DNA of 64,000 nt. Origin: Candidatus Hinthialibacter antarcticus. GTDB lineage: Bacteria; Hinthialibacterota; Hinthialibacteria; Hinthialibacterales; Hinthialibacteraceae. The number at the start of each line of letters is the position of its first letter. The first letter of the stretch is position 1. Of the stretch, positions 52,099 through 61,284 are shown one piece after another. The notes beneath the pieces are model-generated. The model made no database searches. It was not told where the DNA came from and was given only the letters and a program-made list of their open reading frames with translations. The stretch spans positions 124,001 through 188,000 of the forward strand of contig JAVCCE010000057.1 of NCBI GenBank assembly GCA_030765645.1, read 5' to 3'. The translations under genes were made by a program, and so were the position numbers.

Positions 52099-53802
52099 TT
52101 ACGACAAACGATTGGCTTCGCCGTCAATATCTCGCTCAATCTCTTCGATTTGCGCTGAAATATCCACCCATTGCGCACGGCGTTTCTGTAAGGGAGATTC
52201 AAAGAATTCAATCAGCGACGGCAGCCAATCTTCATACCAGACGTCACGTAGGGTCTCGTCTCCGGTCATCAAAATCTTACGGGTCCCGCGCGCATAGAGC
52301 GCCATCAGCCATAAGAAATAGAACAAAATCAGGAAGATGAGGCTTTCCAACAGCGCCCCCGCACCGAACAGCGAGATGAGTAACGCGCCAAACTCAAACA
52401 CGCCGCTAAACGACAACCAAGCGGTTTCGTCTTGGAACAGATGCAATAAGACTGGTTGCATGAACGGGAACCAGACCAGCGGCAAGAAGATCAGCGTTTT
52501 CATCAGGGCGCCCGGCGCTTGAAAGTCGCTGGAGAGGCGTTCGACCACGCGGTCTTCGTAAAGCCGCAGTAGCGCGTTAAACCGGCGTTCTAAAAAATGC
52601 GAGAGGTCAGTCGGCAGCGGCTGCGCGTCGAGCGTCTTGGGATAGCGGGTTTGCAGGCCCGATTGAATGGATTGCAGTTTAACGGCTGCTGACTCGCCGT
52701 CATGGCGCAAGAGGTCAAGCGGTGATTCCGCCCAGTCGGACGACTTGGGGGTGAAGGTAAAGCGCCCGCCAATGAACGAAACCAGCCCCGACAGCGGATA
52801 AAACAGCGTCCGTAAGATGGGCCAATGGTCGATGCGTTGATAAAACACCCCGGCGCTGATGCGGCGGTTGACTGGTTCCAGCGAAAGCACGCGCTGGCGC
52901 ACGGCGTTGAAATACGCCTCGGAAAAATGTTCGCTGGTTTGAATTTGAATGTACTCCAACGCCTGGTCGATGGTTTCGATGCGGTCGTCGATGGCGAATT
53001 GCCGCTGGATGCGCTGGATATTTTTCTCGAATTCCGACTTCAGGTTCTGCGCCTTGGCCCGCGCGATTTCTTCGGCGGAATGCACTCGCACCAGCCGCTG
53101 GTAGAGGTCGTTGAATTCAAAGCGGTCGGGATAGAGCGCCGAGGTCAGCCAGATGCGCCCTTTGCCGATGGGCGGCAGCCCGGCGCGTTCGCAGCCGTAT
53201 TGAATGACGGAGAGCACTTCCTCTCGAATGGCGTCCAGCCCGGCTTTGCCGTCGAGTTGGTCGACTTTGTTGAGCACCATGTAGAGGTTCTCATGGCTTT
53301 GCGCGACGGTTTCGAGACGGTCGAGAAACTCATGGTCGGCGTACTTGCGCGGGCTGGTGATCCAGACGATGCCCTGTAGAAACGGCCCCAGCCTGCGCAC
53401 TTCTTCGAGGTGGTCGTCGAAGCGGCTGTCGAAATCCGGGAAGTCGATCAACACCACGTTGCGCAATTCATCGCGCTGGTGCGAGGCGAATTCGATGCTG
53501 CCGCTCAAATCCGCATTGACGCGCTTGCGCAGATGTTCGAGGTCGTTTTGGTGGCAATAGGCGACGCAGGTCTTGGTGCCTTCGTCGATCAGGTCGGAGT
53601 CGATGGAGATGCGCGCCCCGGCGAGCAAGTTAATCATCGAGGTCTTGCCGACATCTTTGCCGCCTAACACGCCGTACAAAAACAGCATGTCGGCGCTCGA
53701 CTCGCCGGTCTGATACGACAAGTTCACTTCTTCGCGTCCCGTCATTTCAGACAGGCGCGTATTGATGGCTGCCAGTTGGGCGCGAAGGGAATCAATCTTC
53801 AT
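52099..53802 (-). CDS. Dynamin-like GTPase with C-terminal membrane segments (gene 2)
   Basis: About 567 residues. The ATG at 53802 is preferred, though a TTG lies at 53814. G1/Walker A GGKDVGKTS (47-55) and G4 NKVD (178-181) are intact. The G3 element reads DFPD (120-123), where DxxG is usual, so the switch glycine is replaced. Long helical stretches follow (HFSEAYFNAVRQRVLS). Two hydrophobic regions near the C-terminus (about 430-455 and 465-505) would insert in the inner membrane. This overall order (GTPase, helical stalk, membrane paddle-like part, short helical tail) fits a bacterial dynamin-like protein. It overlaps the upstream partner by 11 bases. Confidence 0.82.
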   Translation of the reverse strand: MKIDSLRAQLAAINTRLSEMTGREEVNLSYQTGESSADMLFLYGVLGGKDVGKTSMINLLAGARISIDSDLIDEGTKTCVAYCHQNDLEHLRKRVNADLSGSIEFASHQRDELRNVVLIDFPDFDSRFDDHLEEVRRLGPFLQGIVWITSPRKYADHEFLDRLETVAQSHENLYMVLNKVDQLDGKAGLDAIREEVLSVIQYGCERAGLPPIGKGRIWLTSALYPDRFEFNDLYQRLVRVHSAEEIARAKAQNLKSEFEKNIQRIQRQFAIDDRIETIDQALEYIQIQTSEHFSEAYFNAVRQRVLSLEPVNRRISAGVFYQRIDHWPILRTLFYPLSGLVSFIGGRFTFTPKSSDWAESPLDLLRHDGESAAVKLQSIQSGLQTRYPKTLDAQPLPTDLSHFLERRFNALLRLYEDRVVERLSSDFQAPGALMKTLIFLPLVWFPFMQPVLLHLFQDETAWLSFSGVFEFGALLISLFGAGALLESLIFLILFYFLWLMALYARGTRKILMTGDETLRDVWYEDWLPSLIEFFESPLQKRRAQWVDISAQIEEIERDIDGEANRLS

Positions 53803-55471
53803 GTTTGTTTGCAACCGCCTTTAGGGCTTTGAAGACTGTGCTGGATTCATCCAGCGTAAATTGCTCCTGCACATCGCGTACCTGCCGCTGTGCTCGGCGC
53901 AATTCATCGCGAACCAATGTTTGCACTGATTGTTGGAAATTGCGTTTGATGGATTCAAATTTTCCAACCGGGAGATATTTCAACACGCTGGGCGTGATGA
54001 GAAAACTGCCGAATCCTGGAATGGTTGCGATATCCGCCAGCATGACGACTAAGATGACTCCGGCGGAAAGCGGGTCGTTTTTTAACGCATTTTTGAGTGA
54101 GTCTGTTTGCAAGGTCTCGCGGCATTGCGTTTCTAAATTAGATAACAACTCAGCCAATCGCTCTTTGCGTTTTTCTTTATTAAAGGCGTCCGTCGGTTTG
54201 AATTCCTGGGTGAGCGAGCCGAATTCGTCTTCGGCGAGAAGCGCGTTCCAGGCGTTTTGCATGGCTTCCGCGTGTTGATCGAGCCGGGCGTCGACGGCGT
54301 CGCACAGTTTGTCGAGATCGAATTGCAGCATGGATTCCAACGCGCTCTCGCGGTTGCCGCCGAACGCCAATTGAAAACTTCGGCTGAGCGAACCGGTTTT
54401 GGCTGTTCGTCTTACGAATTGAATGATATTGCTGAGCGCGAAACGCTTGAGGCCGAGGTGCTCCAACGTCGAGATGACCTCATCGTTCATAATACGCTTC
54501 AATGGGATCGGCTTTTGCGCGCGGATGGCGGTTTGTACGCTTTCGTCCATCTCGCGCTCGAGATGGTTGAGCCGCTGGAGTCGGGCGTGATTGCTTTTGA
54601 GGATGCTCGCCGCGTGTTTCGACGCCGCCCGCGCTCGTGGAGCGCAATCATTGTCCGGTTTTAGCCGAAACAGGCTTTCGCGCAATTCGCCAAAATCGCC
54701 TTGGTCAACAAAACGCTTGCCTTCTTTGATCTCGCTTAAAACGAATAGCCGTTCGGCCCCGAACAACGCCTGTACCTTGGCGATGTCTGGATGTTCGCGC
54801 TCCAGGCGGTCGCGCCCCCGGTTGTTGAGTACGCATAAGCGCTGCTGTTGCAGCGACGCAGCCAGTTCGGCGGGCTGGACGTAATCGCGATGAAAGAGGG
54901 TCTCTTCATCAATCAAAAAGATGACGGCGTCCAGCCATACCATCAACTCGATGGCGATGAGGTTCTCATCGCGGGCCAGCGTCGTATTAATATCGGGAAG
55001 GTCTAGCGCAGCCAGACGGCGCCAACGGTCATTGTCGGTTGAGGCCAGCGCGAGGCGAGCGATTGAACCTGTTGCGTGCGGCTCGCCGCTGGAGTTTAAC
55101 GGTTCGCGTTCTAATTTTGGGAAAAGAAGTGCGCCTTGTTGGCTTTCGAGCGATTGCAGCCGACTGAGAAACTCGTTGTGCATTAAAGCAATCGGGCCGC
55201 AGGTGTTGTGGGCTTTCCAACTGGTTTCGCTGATTTCGGCCTCGGCGAAACTATTGAAGAGCGTCGATTTGCCTGTGCCGGTGCAGCCGATCAGCCCGAC
55301 CAGGGCGGGGCGGTCAGCGCCCAACTGTGCGCGAAACGCCGTTGCCGCCGCCAGATTCAGCAGAACGTGGGCAGCAGTCTCGTCGAAAGAACGCTCCAGC
55401 AAGTGGTCAGCGTATTGTGCGATGGTCGCCAGCGCTTCGGCGGGTTTCATTTTGTAATTCGCCTGTCCCAT
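53792..55471 (-). CDS. Dynamin-like GTPase (gene 1)
   Basis: A 559-residue GTPase. G1 GCTGTGKST (62-70) is intact, with T in HNTCGPIAL a possible G2. G3 reads DLPD (157-160), again missing the DxxG glycine. The G4 region reads LNNRGRDR (about 215-222), a weakened NKxD. A helical stalk (residues ~250-450; REMDESVQTAIRAQ, RKERLAELLSNLETQCRE) leads to one hydrophobic stretch (about 470-500, VILVVMLADIATIPGFGSF) and a helical tail. Overlap with the downstream dynamin-like gene implies coupled translation and likely a heteromeric complex, as in Campylobacter and Streptomyces dynamin pairs. Membrane fission or fusion role is inference. Confidence 0.78.
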   Translation of the reverse strand: MGQANYKMKPAEALATIAQYADHLLERSFDETAAHVLLNLAAATAFRAQLGADRPALVGLIGCTGTGKSTLFNSFAEAEISETSWKAHNTCGPIALMHNEFLSRLQSLESQQGALLFPKLEREPLNSSGEPHATGSIARLALASTDNDRWRRLAALDLPDINTTLARDENLIAIELMVWLDAVIFLIDEETLFHRDYVQPAELAASLQQQRLCVLNNRGRDRLEREHPDIAKVQALFGAERLFVLSEIKEGKRFVDQGDFGELRESLFRLKPDNDCAPRARAASKHAASILKSNHARLQRLNHLEREMDESVQTAIRAQKPIPLKRIMNDEVISTLEHLGLKRFALSNIIQFVRRTAKTGSLSRSFQLAFGGNRESALESMLQFDLDKLCDAVDARLDQHAEAMQNAWNALLAEDEFGSLTQEFKPTDAFNKEKRKERLAELLSNLETQCRETLQTDSLKNALKNDPLSAGVILVVMLADIATIPGFGSFLITPSVLKYLPVGKFESIKRNFQQSVQTLVRDELRRAQRQVRDVQEQFTLDESSTVFKALKAVANKHED

Positions 55472-55492
55472 TTTATCTTATGATAAACCGAG

Positions 55493-55517
55493 GGGAGGGC
55501 GAGGCTCCCGCCGAGCC
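55493..55517 (-). repeat. 25-base GC-rich repeat, copy 3
   Basis: Exact reverse complement of the unit at 33120-33144, starting 21 bases upstream of the dynamin-like gene start at 55471. Confidence 0.75.
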
Positions 55518-55648
55518 GCGAGAATGAGAGATGTTATCGTTATTACGCGGCCCACCAGGAAGTTTGCTCTCCCCAAAATCTGTTATACCAAATCCCCCCG
55601 GCGCTTGCAGCGCCACCCCCCTTATTAAGAGGGGCTAGAGAGGATACT

Positions 55649-55687
55649 GAAGGCCCGCACCGAAGCGAACCGAGATGCGCCCAAACC
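55649..55687 (-). repeat. Fragment of palindromic element (copy E)
   Basis: AAGGCCCGCACCGAAGCGAA and following bases match the GGTGCGGGC arm of copies A-D in reverse; the other half of the element is missing. Confidence 0.6.
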
Positions 55688-56022
55688 TTCGCTACACAAC
55701 ACTAGCAGCATTCTATCGTAGAACGAATACGGTGCGCTGAAAGTTAAACTTTCACAAATCAGATGATTATTGAGTCTCATTCCAAACCAAACCATGTGAG
55801 GCGCCGAATCCCGGCGGCGTACAAGAGTCTTGCCTTGGAGAAAAGTAGGGGAACATGTAAACTTTGATATTAAAGTAATTCGCCCGTTTGAGGCGCGCAT
55901 TTCCGCTGTCGGCAGTGCTGGAGCCAATGCGTCAAAGCGTTGGTGGGTTATTTGTAACTGTCGAACCAGACTGGACTTGAATACGAGACGTAGCCTTTGC
56001 GCATGGGAGGCGAGGCCCGAGT

Positions 56023-56946
56023 ATGACGATACCAGCAATATCAATCAATGGTGAAGACCGCAGCAAAGAAACCGCTACGGTCTCTGTGTTCGATCATGGA
56101 TTTTTGTACGGCGACGGCGTGTTTGAGGGAATTCGCATTTCCAAAGGCGTCATTTTTCGCGGCGAACGCCACATGAAGCGCCTGTTTCGTTCCGCCAAGG
56201 TGATTGACCTTGATCCCCGTTGGGCGCCGGAACAATTTCTGAACGAAATATCCCGATTGGCGCGCCATTGGAGCGAGACCAATCAGATTGATATTACCCA
56301 AACCGAAGACCCGCTCTATGTTCGCCTCATTATTAGCCGGGGCGACGGCGATTTGGGCATGGACCCGCGAAAATGCCCGACCTCGAAAATCATCGTTATC
56401 GTTGATCAAATAAAACTCTATCCCAAAGAGTATTATGAAGACGGCTTGATGTTGATTACTTCGGCGTTTCGGCGCAATACGGCGGATTCGACCCCGCCGC
56501 AAGTCAAATCGCTCAACTATTTAAATAACATCATGGCGAAGCTCGAGGCCAACCGCGCTGGCGCCGCCGAAGCCATCTTCTTGAACCACCAAAGCAATGT
56601 GGTCGAAGCGACAGCCGACAATCTGTTCATTATTCGTGAAGGGGTTGTCTATACGCCGCCGATCAGCGACGGCGCCCTGCCGGGCATCAATCGCGAGGTT
56701 GTGATTGAATTGGCGCCGAAAATTGGCCTTGAATGCAAAGAAACTCATATCACGTTGTATGATCTATATAGTGCGGATGAATGCCTGCTGACCGGCACCG
56801 CCGCGCGAGTGGTCCCTGTGACGACAATCGACGGGCGTTCGATCGGCGACGGATTGCCCGGCCCGGTCACCAAACGCATCATGGAAGCGTGCACCGAATT
56901 GTGTTGTACCGACGGCGTGAATGTGTTTTCTGAAGCGGCGGTATGA
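56023..56946 (+). CDS. ilvE: Class IV aminotransferase, branched-chain type
   Basis: A 307-residue PLP enzyme that transfers amino groups to 2-oxo acids such as those of Val, Leu and Ile. The PLP lysine is K162 in PQVKSLNYLNN; NVVEATADNLF (about 192-202) holds the glutamate that binds the pyridine nitrogen, and CLLTGTAARVVPV (about 268-280) the C-terminal cofactor loop. Starts SINGEDRSKETATVSVFDHGFLYGDGVFEG, the class IV pattern. The family also includes D-amino-acid and aminodeoxychorismate enzymes; the SLNYLNN lysine motif favours IlvE. It is 20 bases upstream of mcsA, an unusual partner. Confidence 0.88.
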   Translation: MTIPAISINGEDRSKETATVSVFDHGFLYGDGVFEGIRISKGVIFRGERHMKRLFRSAKVIDLDPRWAPEQFLNEISRLARHWSETNQIDITQTEDPLYVRLIISRGDGDLGMDPRKCPTSKIIVIVDQIKLYPKEYYEDGLMLITSAFRRNTADSTPPQVKSLNYLNNIMAKLEANRAGAAEAIFLNHQSNVVEATADNLFIIREGVVYTPPISDGALPGINREVVIELAPKIGLECKETHITLYDLYSADECLLTGTAARVVPVTTIDGRSIGDGLPGPVTKRIMEACTELCCTDGVNVFSEAAV

Positions 56947-56966
56947 TTGAAGGGTTTTGATGACTG

Positions 56967-57491
56967 ATGATTTGTGAAATCTGTAAAAAAAAGCAGGCCA
57001 AACTGCATATTACCCAGGTCAAAGAAAACCAAAAACTGACCATACATATTTGCCATGATTGCGCGCAGGAAAACGGCGTCTCCGGCCCCTCGATTAACAC
57101 CTCATTTTCTATCGAGTCGCACATGACCGGAGCGCCGCAACTGCATGAAGCCAGCGCTGAGCCGTCCCGCGACGAAAATTTGCACAAAACCTGCTCGCAA
57201 TGCGGACTCTCATACAGCGCATTTAAAGAAAGCGGGCGCTTGGGCTGCTCCATGTGTTATGAGGTGTTTGCTGAACAACTCAAACCATTGCTGCAGAAAG
57301 TCCAAAAAGATTTTACCCATAAAGGCAAGGCGCCGCGCTCAGGCAATGAAGCCCTGACCTTGAAACGGACCATCTCCGACTTGCGTTTGCAATTGAAAGA
57401 CGCGGTCAGGCAGGAACAGTTTGAACTCGCCGCCCAATTGCGCGATCAGATTCGCGGGATGGAAGGCGAGTTGTCGAATGCGCCGGAGTAA
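56967..57491 (+). CDS. mcsA: McsA-type activator of arginine kinase
   Basis: A 174-residue zinc-binding protein with a UVR domain. Cysteine pairs occur at C3/C6, C29/C32, C76/C79 and C94/C97, the standard McsA set, and the C-terminal UVR motif (LKRTISDLRLQLKDAVRQEQFELAAQLRDQIRGME) matches that in UvrB/UvrC. In Bacillus, McsA activates the arginine kinase McsB and helps ClpC. The next genes are mcsB and clpC, the same order. The repressor gene ctsR that normally heads this operon is absent; ilvE occupies the position. Confidence 0.93.
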   Translation: MICEICKKKQAKLHITQVKENQKLTIHICHDCAQENGVSGPSINTSFSIESHMTGAPQLHEASAEPSRDENLHKTCSQCGLSYSAFKESGRLGCSMCYEVFAEQLKPLLQKVQKDFTHKGKAPRSGNEALTLKRTISDLRLQLKDAVRQEQFELAAQLRDQIRGMEGELSNAPE

Positions 57492-57517
57492 TCCGCCGCC
57501 AAGGAGCCGTACCCTAT

Positions 57518-58579
57518 ATGACCGAACTTCCGAAGCGATATATAAATGAATGCGGGTGGTTGAAATCCGGCGACCCGGAAAACGACCTTGTCGTCAGTAG
57601 CCGCATTCGACTGGCGCGAAACATTGAAGGCCTGCCATTTTCGCAATGGGCGTCGTCTTCCGATCTGCGCCGTATTACCGAGCAATCGCTCAGCGCCATC
57701 CGCGCCAGCGAGGGCTTGGCGAATGCGGACGTTTTCCACATGGAAGAACTCGACGCCGTCGACCGCAGTTTTATGGCGGAACGCTATTTGATTAGCCGTG
57801 AATTCGCCAAAAGCGGCATCGAGCGCTTCGTGGCGGTGCATCCGCAAGAAACCGCCAGCGTGATGATTAATGAAGAAGACCATCTGCGCGTACAAGTGTT
57901 AATGGCCGGGTCAAATTTGCGCCGCGCGTGGGATTTCATCAGCCGTGTAGATTGTGAACTCGAACAGAATATCGAATTTTCGTTCTCGAATACATTTGGC
58001 TATTTGACCGCGTGCCCGACCAACCTCGGTACCGGCATTCGCTGTTCGGTGATGGTCCATTTGCCCGCGTTGGTGTTTTCGCGCAAAATCGAAAAAGTCT
58101 TGAACGCCGTGACCCAGATTGGGTTGACAGTGCGCGGTCTCGCAGGCGAAGGCAGCGAAATCAGCGGCAACTTGTTTCAAATTTCCAACCAATGGACGCT
58201 GGGGATTTCCGAAGAGGAAACGATTGAGAAGATCGAAAAAATCCTTCAGCAAATTCTTCAACAAGAGCGCTCCGAAGAAGCCGCGATGATCGACCGGGGA
58301 CGCAATGAACTCGAAGACAAAGTGTGGCGCGCGTACGCCGCCTTGCGGTATGCGCGGGTGATGAACTCAAGCGAAGCGGTCGATCTGCTCTCGACGTTGC
58401 GGCTGGGGCGTTCGCTGGGCGTGTTGGATGCGCCGTCCATTGGAAGCATCAATGAAATGTTGATTTTAATGCGGCCCGCGCACCTGCAAAAACGCGCCGA
58501 CCGCGTCTTGAAAACCAATGAGCGAGACGAATATCGCGCTGAGTACGTCCGTGATTGGATCGACGGAAACGTCCATTAG
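57518..58579 (+). CDS. mcsB: Protein-arginine kinase McsB
   Basis: A 353-residue phosphagen-kinase-fold enzyme that phosphorylates arginine side chains, marking proteins for ClpC. SSRIRLARN (27-35), NEEDHLR (118-124, with acceptor-site acids), and CPTNLGTG (166-173; catalytic Cys166) are all present, as is the GLAGEGSEISGNLFQISNQ stretch that binds nucleotide. C-terminal region has the RxxR phospho-arginine pocket candidates (ALRYARVMNSSEAVDLLSTLRLG). Complete and co-directional with mcsA (26 bases) and clpC. So a full arginine-phosphorylation set lies in a diderm genome. Confidence 0.95.
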   Translation: MTELPKRYINECGWLKSGDPENDLVVSSRIRLARNIEGLPFSQWASSSDLRRITEQSLSAIRASEGLANADVFHMEELDAVDRSFMAERYLISREFAKSGIERFVAVHPQETASVMINEEDHLRVQVLMAGSNLRRAWDFISRVDCELEQNIEFSFSNTFGYLTACPTNLGTGIRCSVMVHLPALVFSRKIEKVLNAVTQIGLTVRGLAGEGSEISGNLFQISNQWTLGISEEETIEKIEKILQQILQQERSEEAAMIDRGRNELEDKVWRAYAALRYARVMNSSEAVDLLSTLRLGRSLGVLDAPSIGSINEMLILMRPAHLQKRADRVLKTNERDEYRAEYVRDWIDGNVH

Positions 58580-58788
58580 TTGAGAGAAATTTTACGCGGC
58601 CCTTTCGCGCCCCGCCCGTTTACAACGAATGGGGATACACTATACCGGAAATATCGACCTCGTTGGGTTTTGCGCGATGGATGCGCATTCGGCCCCTGAT
58701 TAGGCGATTTATCATTCTTCCGAACACTGATTGAATAGTAAGTGAAAATGTAGGAACTGGTTCCGGCCGGACAGAGGAGAAGCCGATT

Positions 58789-61284
58789 ATGATGTTTGAC
58801 CGACTGACAGAGCGCGCCCGACTGGTGATGAAGCGCGCCAAAGAAGAAGCCGCCCGCATCGGCAGCAGCCACGCGTCGACCGAACATATTTTGCTTGGGT
58901 TGATTGCTGAAGGCGAAGGCGTCGCTGCCACCGCCATGCGCAATATGGGCCTCAATTTAGAATCGCTCCGTATGGAAATTTTGAAAAATATCAGCCGCGA
59001 TGCAGGCGGCGGCGTGGCCGACAGCACCATCTCGCTTTCGCCCAGCGCCAAACGCGCCATCGAATTCGCCTACCAGGAAGCGCAGGCGTTCGGCGTGAAC
59101 TTTATTGGCACCGAACACCTGTTGTTGGGTGTCATTCGCGAAAACGAAGGCCTTGCTGCCCGCGTTCTCGCCACCCACGGCATCGACCTCATCAAGGCGC
59201 GCAGCGAAATCCTGCGCCTGATGGGCGGCGGCCCGCAGCAAGAGACCGTCGCGGCTGGCAAAGGCGGCGGTGGCGGAGGCGGAAAAAGCAAGACGCCTGC
59301 GTTGGATGCGTTTGGGACGGACCTGACTGAACTGGCGCGTTTGGACAAACTCGACCCGGTCATCGGCCGTCAGGATGAAATCGAACGCGTCATTCAAATT
59401 CTTTGCCGACGCACCAAGAACAACCCTGTCCTCATCGGTGAAGCAGGCGTGGGTAAAACCGCCATCGCCGAAGGATTGGCCCAACAAATCGAAGGACGCA
59501 CTGTGCCTGATTTGTTGCTAAACCGTCGTCTCATTACGCTTGATCTCGCAGGGCTTGTCGCTGGTACCAAATATCGCGGTCAGTTTGAAGAACGCCTCAA
59601 GGCAGTGCTCGAAGAAATTCGCCGTTCCAGCAACGTCATACTCTTCATTGATGAATTACACACGTTGGTTGGCGCCGGGGCCGCTGAAGGCTCCATGGAC
59701 GCTTCCAATATGTTAAAGCCTGCTTTGGCGCGCGGCGAATTGCAGTGCATTGGCGCCACCACGCTGGAGGAATACCGCAAGTACATCGAAAAAGACAGCG
59801 CGTTGGAACGTCGCTTCCAAACCGTAATGGTGGACCCGCCCAATGTCGAACAAACCATTCGCATCCTCGAAGGTCTGCGCGATAAATACGAAGCCCATCA
59901 TCGGGTTCGCTACACCGACGGCGCCATTGTCGCCGCCGCTGAAATGGCTGACCGCTATGTCGCCGACCGTTTTCTGCCCGACAAGGCGATTGACCTGATT
60001 GACGAAGCCGGGTCGCGGGCGCGATTGCAGGCAACCACGCGCCCCAAAGAACTGCGCGACATTGACGATGAAATTGAACAAATTATGAAAGAGATCGAGG
60101 CGGCGACGGTCGCCGAAGAGTTTGAGAAATGCCTCGAACTCAAGCGCAAACGCGAAGAGTTTCGCGACCGTCAGTCTGAACTCACCCGCCAGTGGGAAGA
60201 AGCCCGCTCGAAATCCGGTCAGGAAGCGATGGTCGGCGACGACGAAATTGCTTATGTCTTGTCGAAATGGACTGGCATTCCCATGATGCGGCTGGAAGAA
60301 AAAGAATCCGCGCGCATTTTGCGAATTGAAGAAGAACTTCACCTCAAAGTTGTTGGGCAAGACGAGGCGATCAAAACCATCGCCAAAGCCATTCGCCGCT
60401 CACGCGCGGGCTTGTCTAACGAAAAGCGCCCCATTGGTTCGTTTTTGTTCTTAGGGCCGACGGGTACAGGCAAAACCCACCTGGCAAAGTCGCTGGCGGA
60501 ATTCATGTTCGGCACCGAAGACGCGCTGATTACCGTCGATATGTCGGAATATATGGAAAAATTTGCGGTTTCGCGTCTAGTAGGGGCGCCTCCGGGTTAC
60601 ATTGGACACGATGAAGGCGGGCAGTTGACCGAAAAGGTGCGCCGCAAGCCGTATTCGGTGATTTGTTTGGATGAAATTGAAAAAGCGCACCCGGATGTGT
60701 ACAACATTCTGCTTCAAGTGCTTGAAGACGGGCGCTTGACCGACTCAACCGGGCATAAAGTTGATTTTCGCCATACCATCTTGATTATGACCTCAAATAT
60801 CGGTTCTCAGGAAATCACCAACCGTATGACGTTGGGCTTTTCACAAAGCGAGTCCGACACCAATTACGCCGCCATGAAGGGCAAGGTCATGGGCGAGTTG
60901 AAAAAGACATTTCGGCCTGAATTTATCAACCGCGTTGATGAAGTGGTGGTGTTCCACGAATTAGAGCGCGATCATGTGATGCATATTTGCGACGTGATGA
61001 TGAATGACGTCCAAGAGCGCCTCAAACAACTAGGGTTAAAGTTAGTGTTGACCGACGCCGCCAAGTCGTTCCTGGTTGACAAGGGCTTTGATAAATCGTA
61101 TGGTGCACGACCGCTGAAACGCACAATTCAACGGTTCATTGAGGACCCGCTTTCTGAAGAGGTCCTGCGAGGCAAGTTCAAAAATAACGAGGAAATCTTG
61201 GTCGATTATAAAGATGGAGAAGAGGAACTCGAGTTTCGGGAAGCATCGCCCAAGGAGGAGCGCTCTGAACCAGCAGCGTTGTAG
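58789..61284 (+). CDS. clpC: ClpC-type AAA+ unfoldase
   Basis: An 831-residue Hsp100. The double Clp-N repeat (about 1-145; [24 protein letters not shown] and [16 protein letters not shown]) is followed by AAA-1 (Walker A GEAGVGKT, 217-224), a UVR-containing middle domain (about 415-470) where ClpB's long coil would be, and AAA-2 (Walker A GPTGTGKT, 556-563). [15 protein letters not shown] pore-2 loop and a ClpP-interaction loop of LGF type (MTLGFSQSE, residue ~683) are visible. Works with ClpP, absent from the window. GAGGAG precedes the ATG. The C-terminus overlaps bamA, which starts at 61265. Confidence 0.96.
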   Translation: MMFDRLTERARLVMKRAKEEAARIGSSHASTEHILLGLIAEGEGVAATAMRNMGLNLESLRMEILKNISRDAGGGVADSTISLSPSAKRAIEFAYQEAQAFGVNFIGTEHLLLGVIRENEGLAARVLATHGIDLIKARSEILRLMGGGPQQETVAAGKGGGGGGGKSKTPALDAFGTDLTELARLDKLDPVIGRQDEIERVIQILCRRTKNNPVLIGEAGVGKTAIAEGLAQQIEGRTVPDLLLNRRLITLDLAGLVAGTKYRGQFEERLKAVLEEIRRSSNVILFIDELHTLVGAGAAEGSMDASNMLKPALARGELQCIGATTLEEYRKYIEKDSALERRFQTVMVDPPNVEQTIRILEGLRDKYEAHHRVRYTDGAIVAAAEMADRYVADRFLPDKAIDLIDEAGSRARLQATTRPKELRDIDDEIEQIMKEIEAATVAEEFEKCLELKRKREEFRDRQSELTRQWEEARSKSGQEAMVGDDEIAYVLSKWTGIPMMRLEEKESARILRIEEELHLKVVGQDEAIKTIAKAIRRSRAGLSNEKRPIGSFLFLGPTGTGKTHLAKSLAEFMFGTEDALITVDMSEYMEKFAVSRLVGAPPGYIGHDEGGQLTEKVRRKPYSVICLDEIEKAHPDVYNILLQVLEDGRLTDSTGHKVDFRHTILIMTSNIGSQEITNRMTLGFSQSESDTNYAAMKGKVMGELKKTFRPEFINRVDEVVVFHELERDHVMHICDVMMNDVQERLKQLGLKLVLTDAAKSFLVDKGFDKSYGARPLKRTIQRFIEDPLSEEVLRGKFKNNEEILVDYKDGEEELEFREASPKEERSEPAAL
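61252..61267 (+). promoter_or_regulatory. Strong ribosome site before a CTG start for bamA
   Basis: AAGGAGGAG at 61252-61260 lies 6 bases before a CTG codon in the bamA frame. No ATG, GTG or TTG exists in that frame between ATG 61214 (no ribosome site) and the signal peptide, so CTG 61265 is the likeliest start. Non-canonical; see the bamA entry. Confidence 0.5.

Larger units (their letters stand above)
55472..56022. other. 551-base gap with repeat fragments
   Basis: I see no convincing gene here. A long leftward frame between about 55625 and 56044 lacks a ribosome site, has no recognisable domain and overlaps the next gene, so it is not called. Contents: an inverted copy of the GC-rich 25-base repeat (55493-55517), a GGCGCTTGCAGCGCC palindrome with CCCCTTATTAAGAGGGG (about 55590-55636), and a fragment of the palindromic element family (55649-55687). 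Confidence 0.65.

Noticed and set aside
55625..56044. Leftward open frame of about 139 residues before the aminotransferase gene
   Set aside because: No ribosome site, overlaps the ATG of the aminotransferase gene, contains repeat fragments and shows no recognisable domain or protein-like pattern.
58580..58788. Heat-shock or CtsR/CIRCE site before clpC
   Set aside because: No CIRCE inverted repeat or tandem GGTCAAA found; no convincing promoter consensus either.
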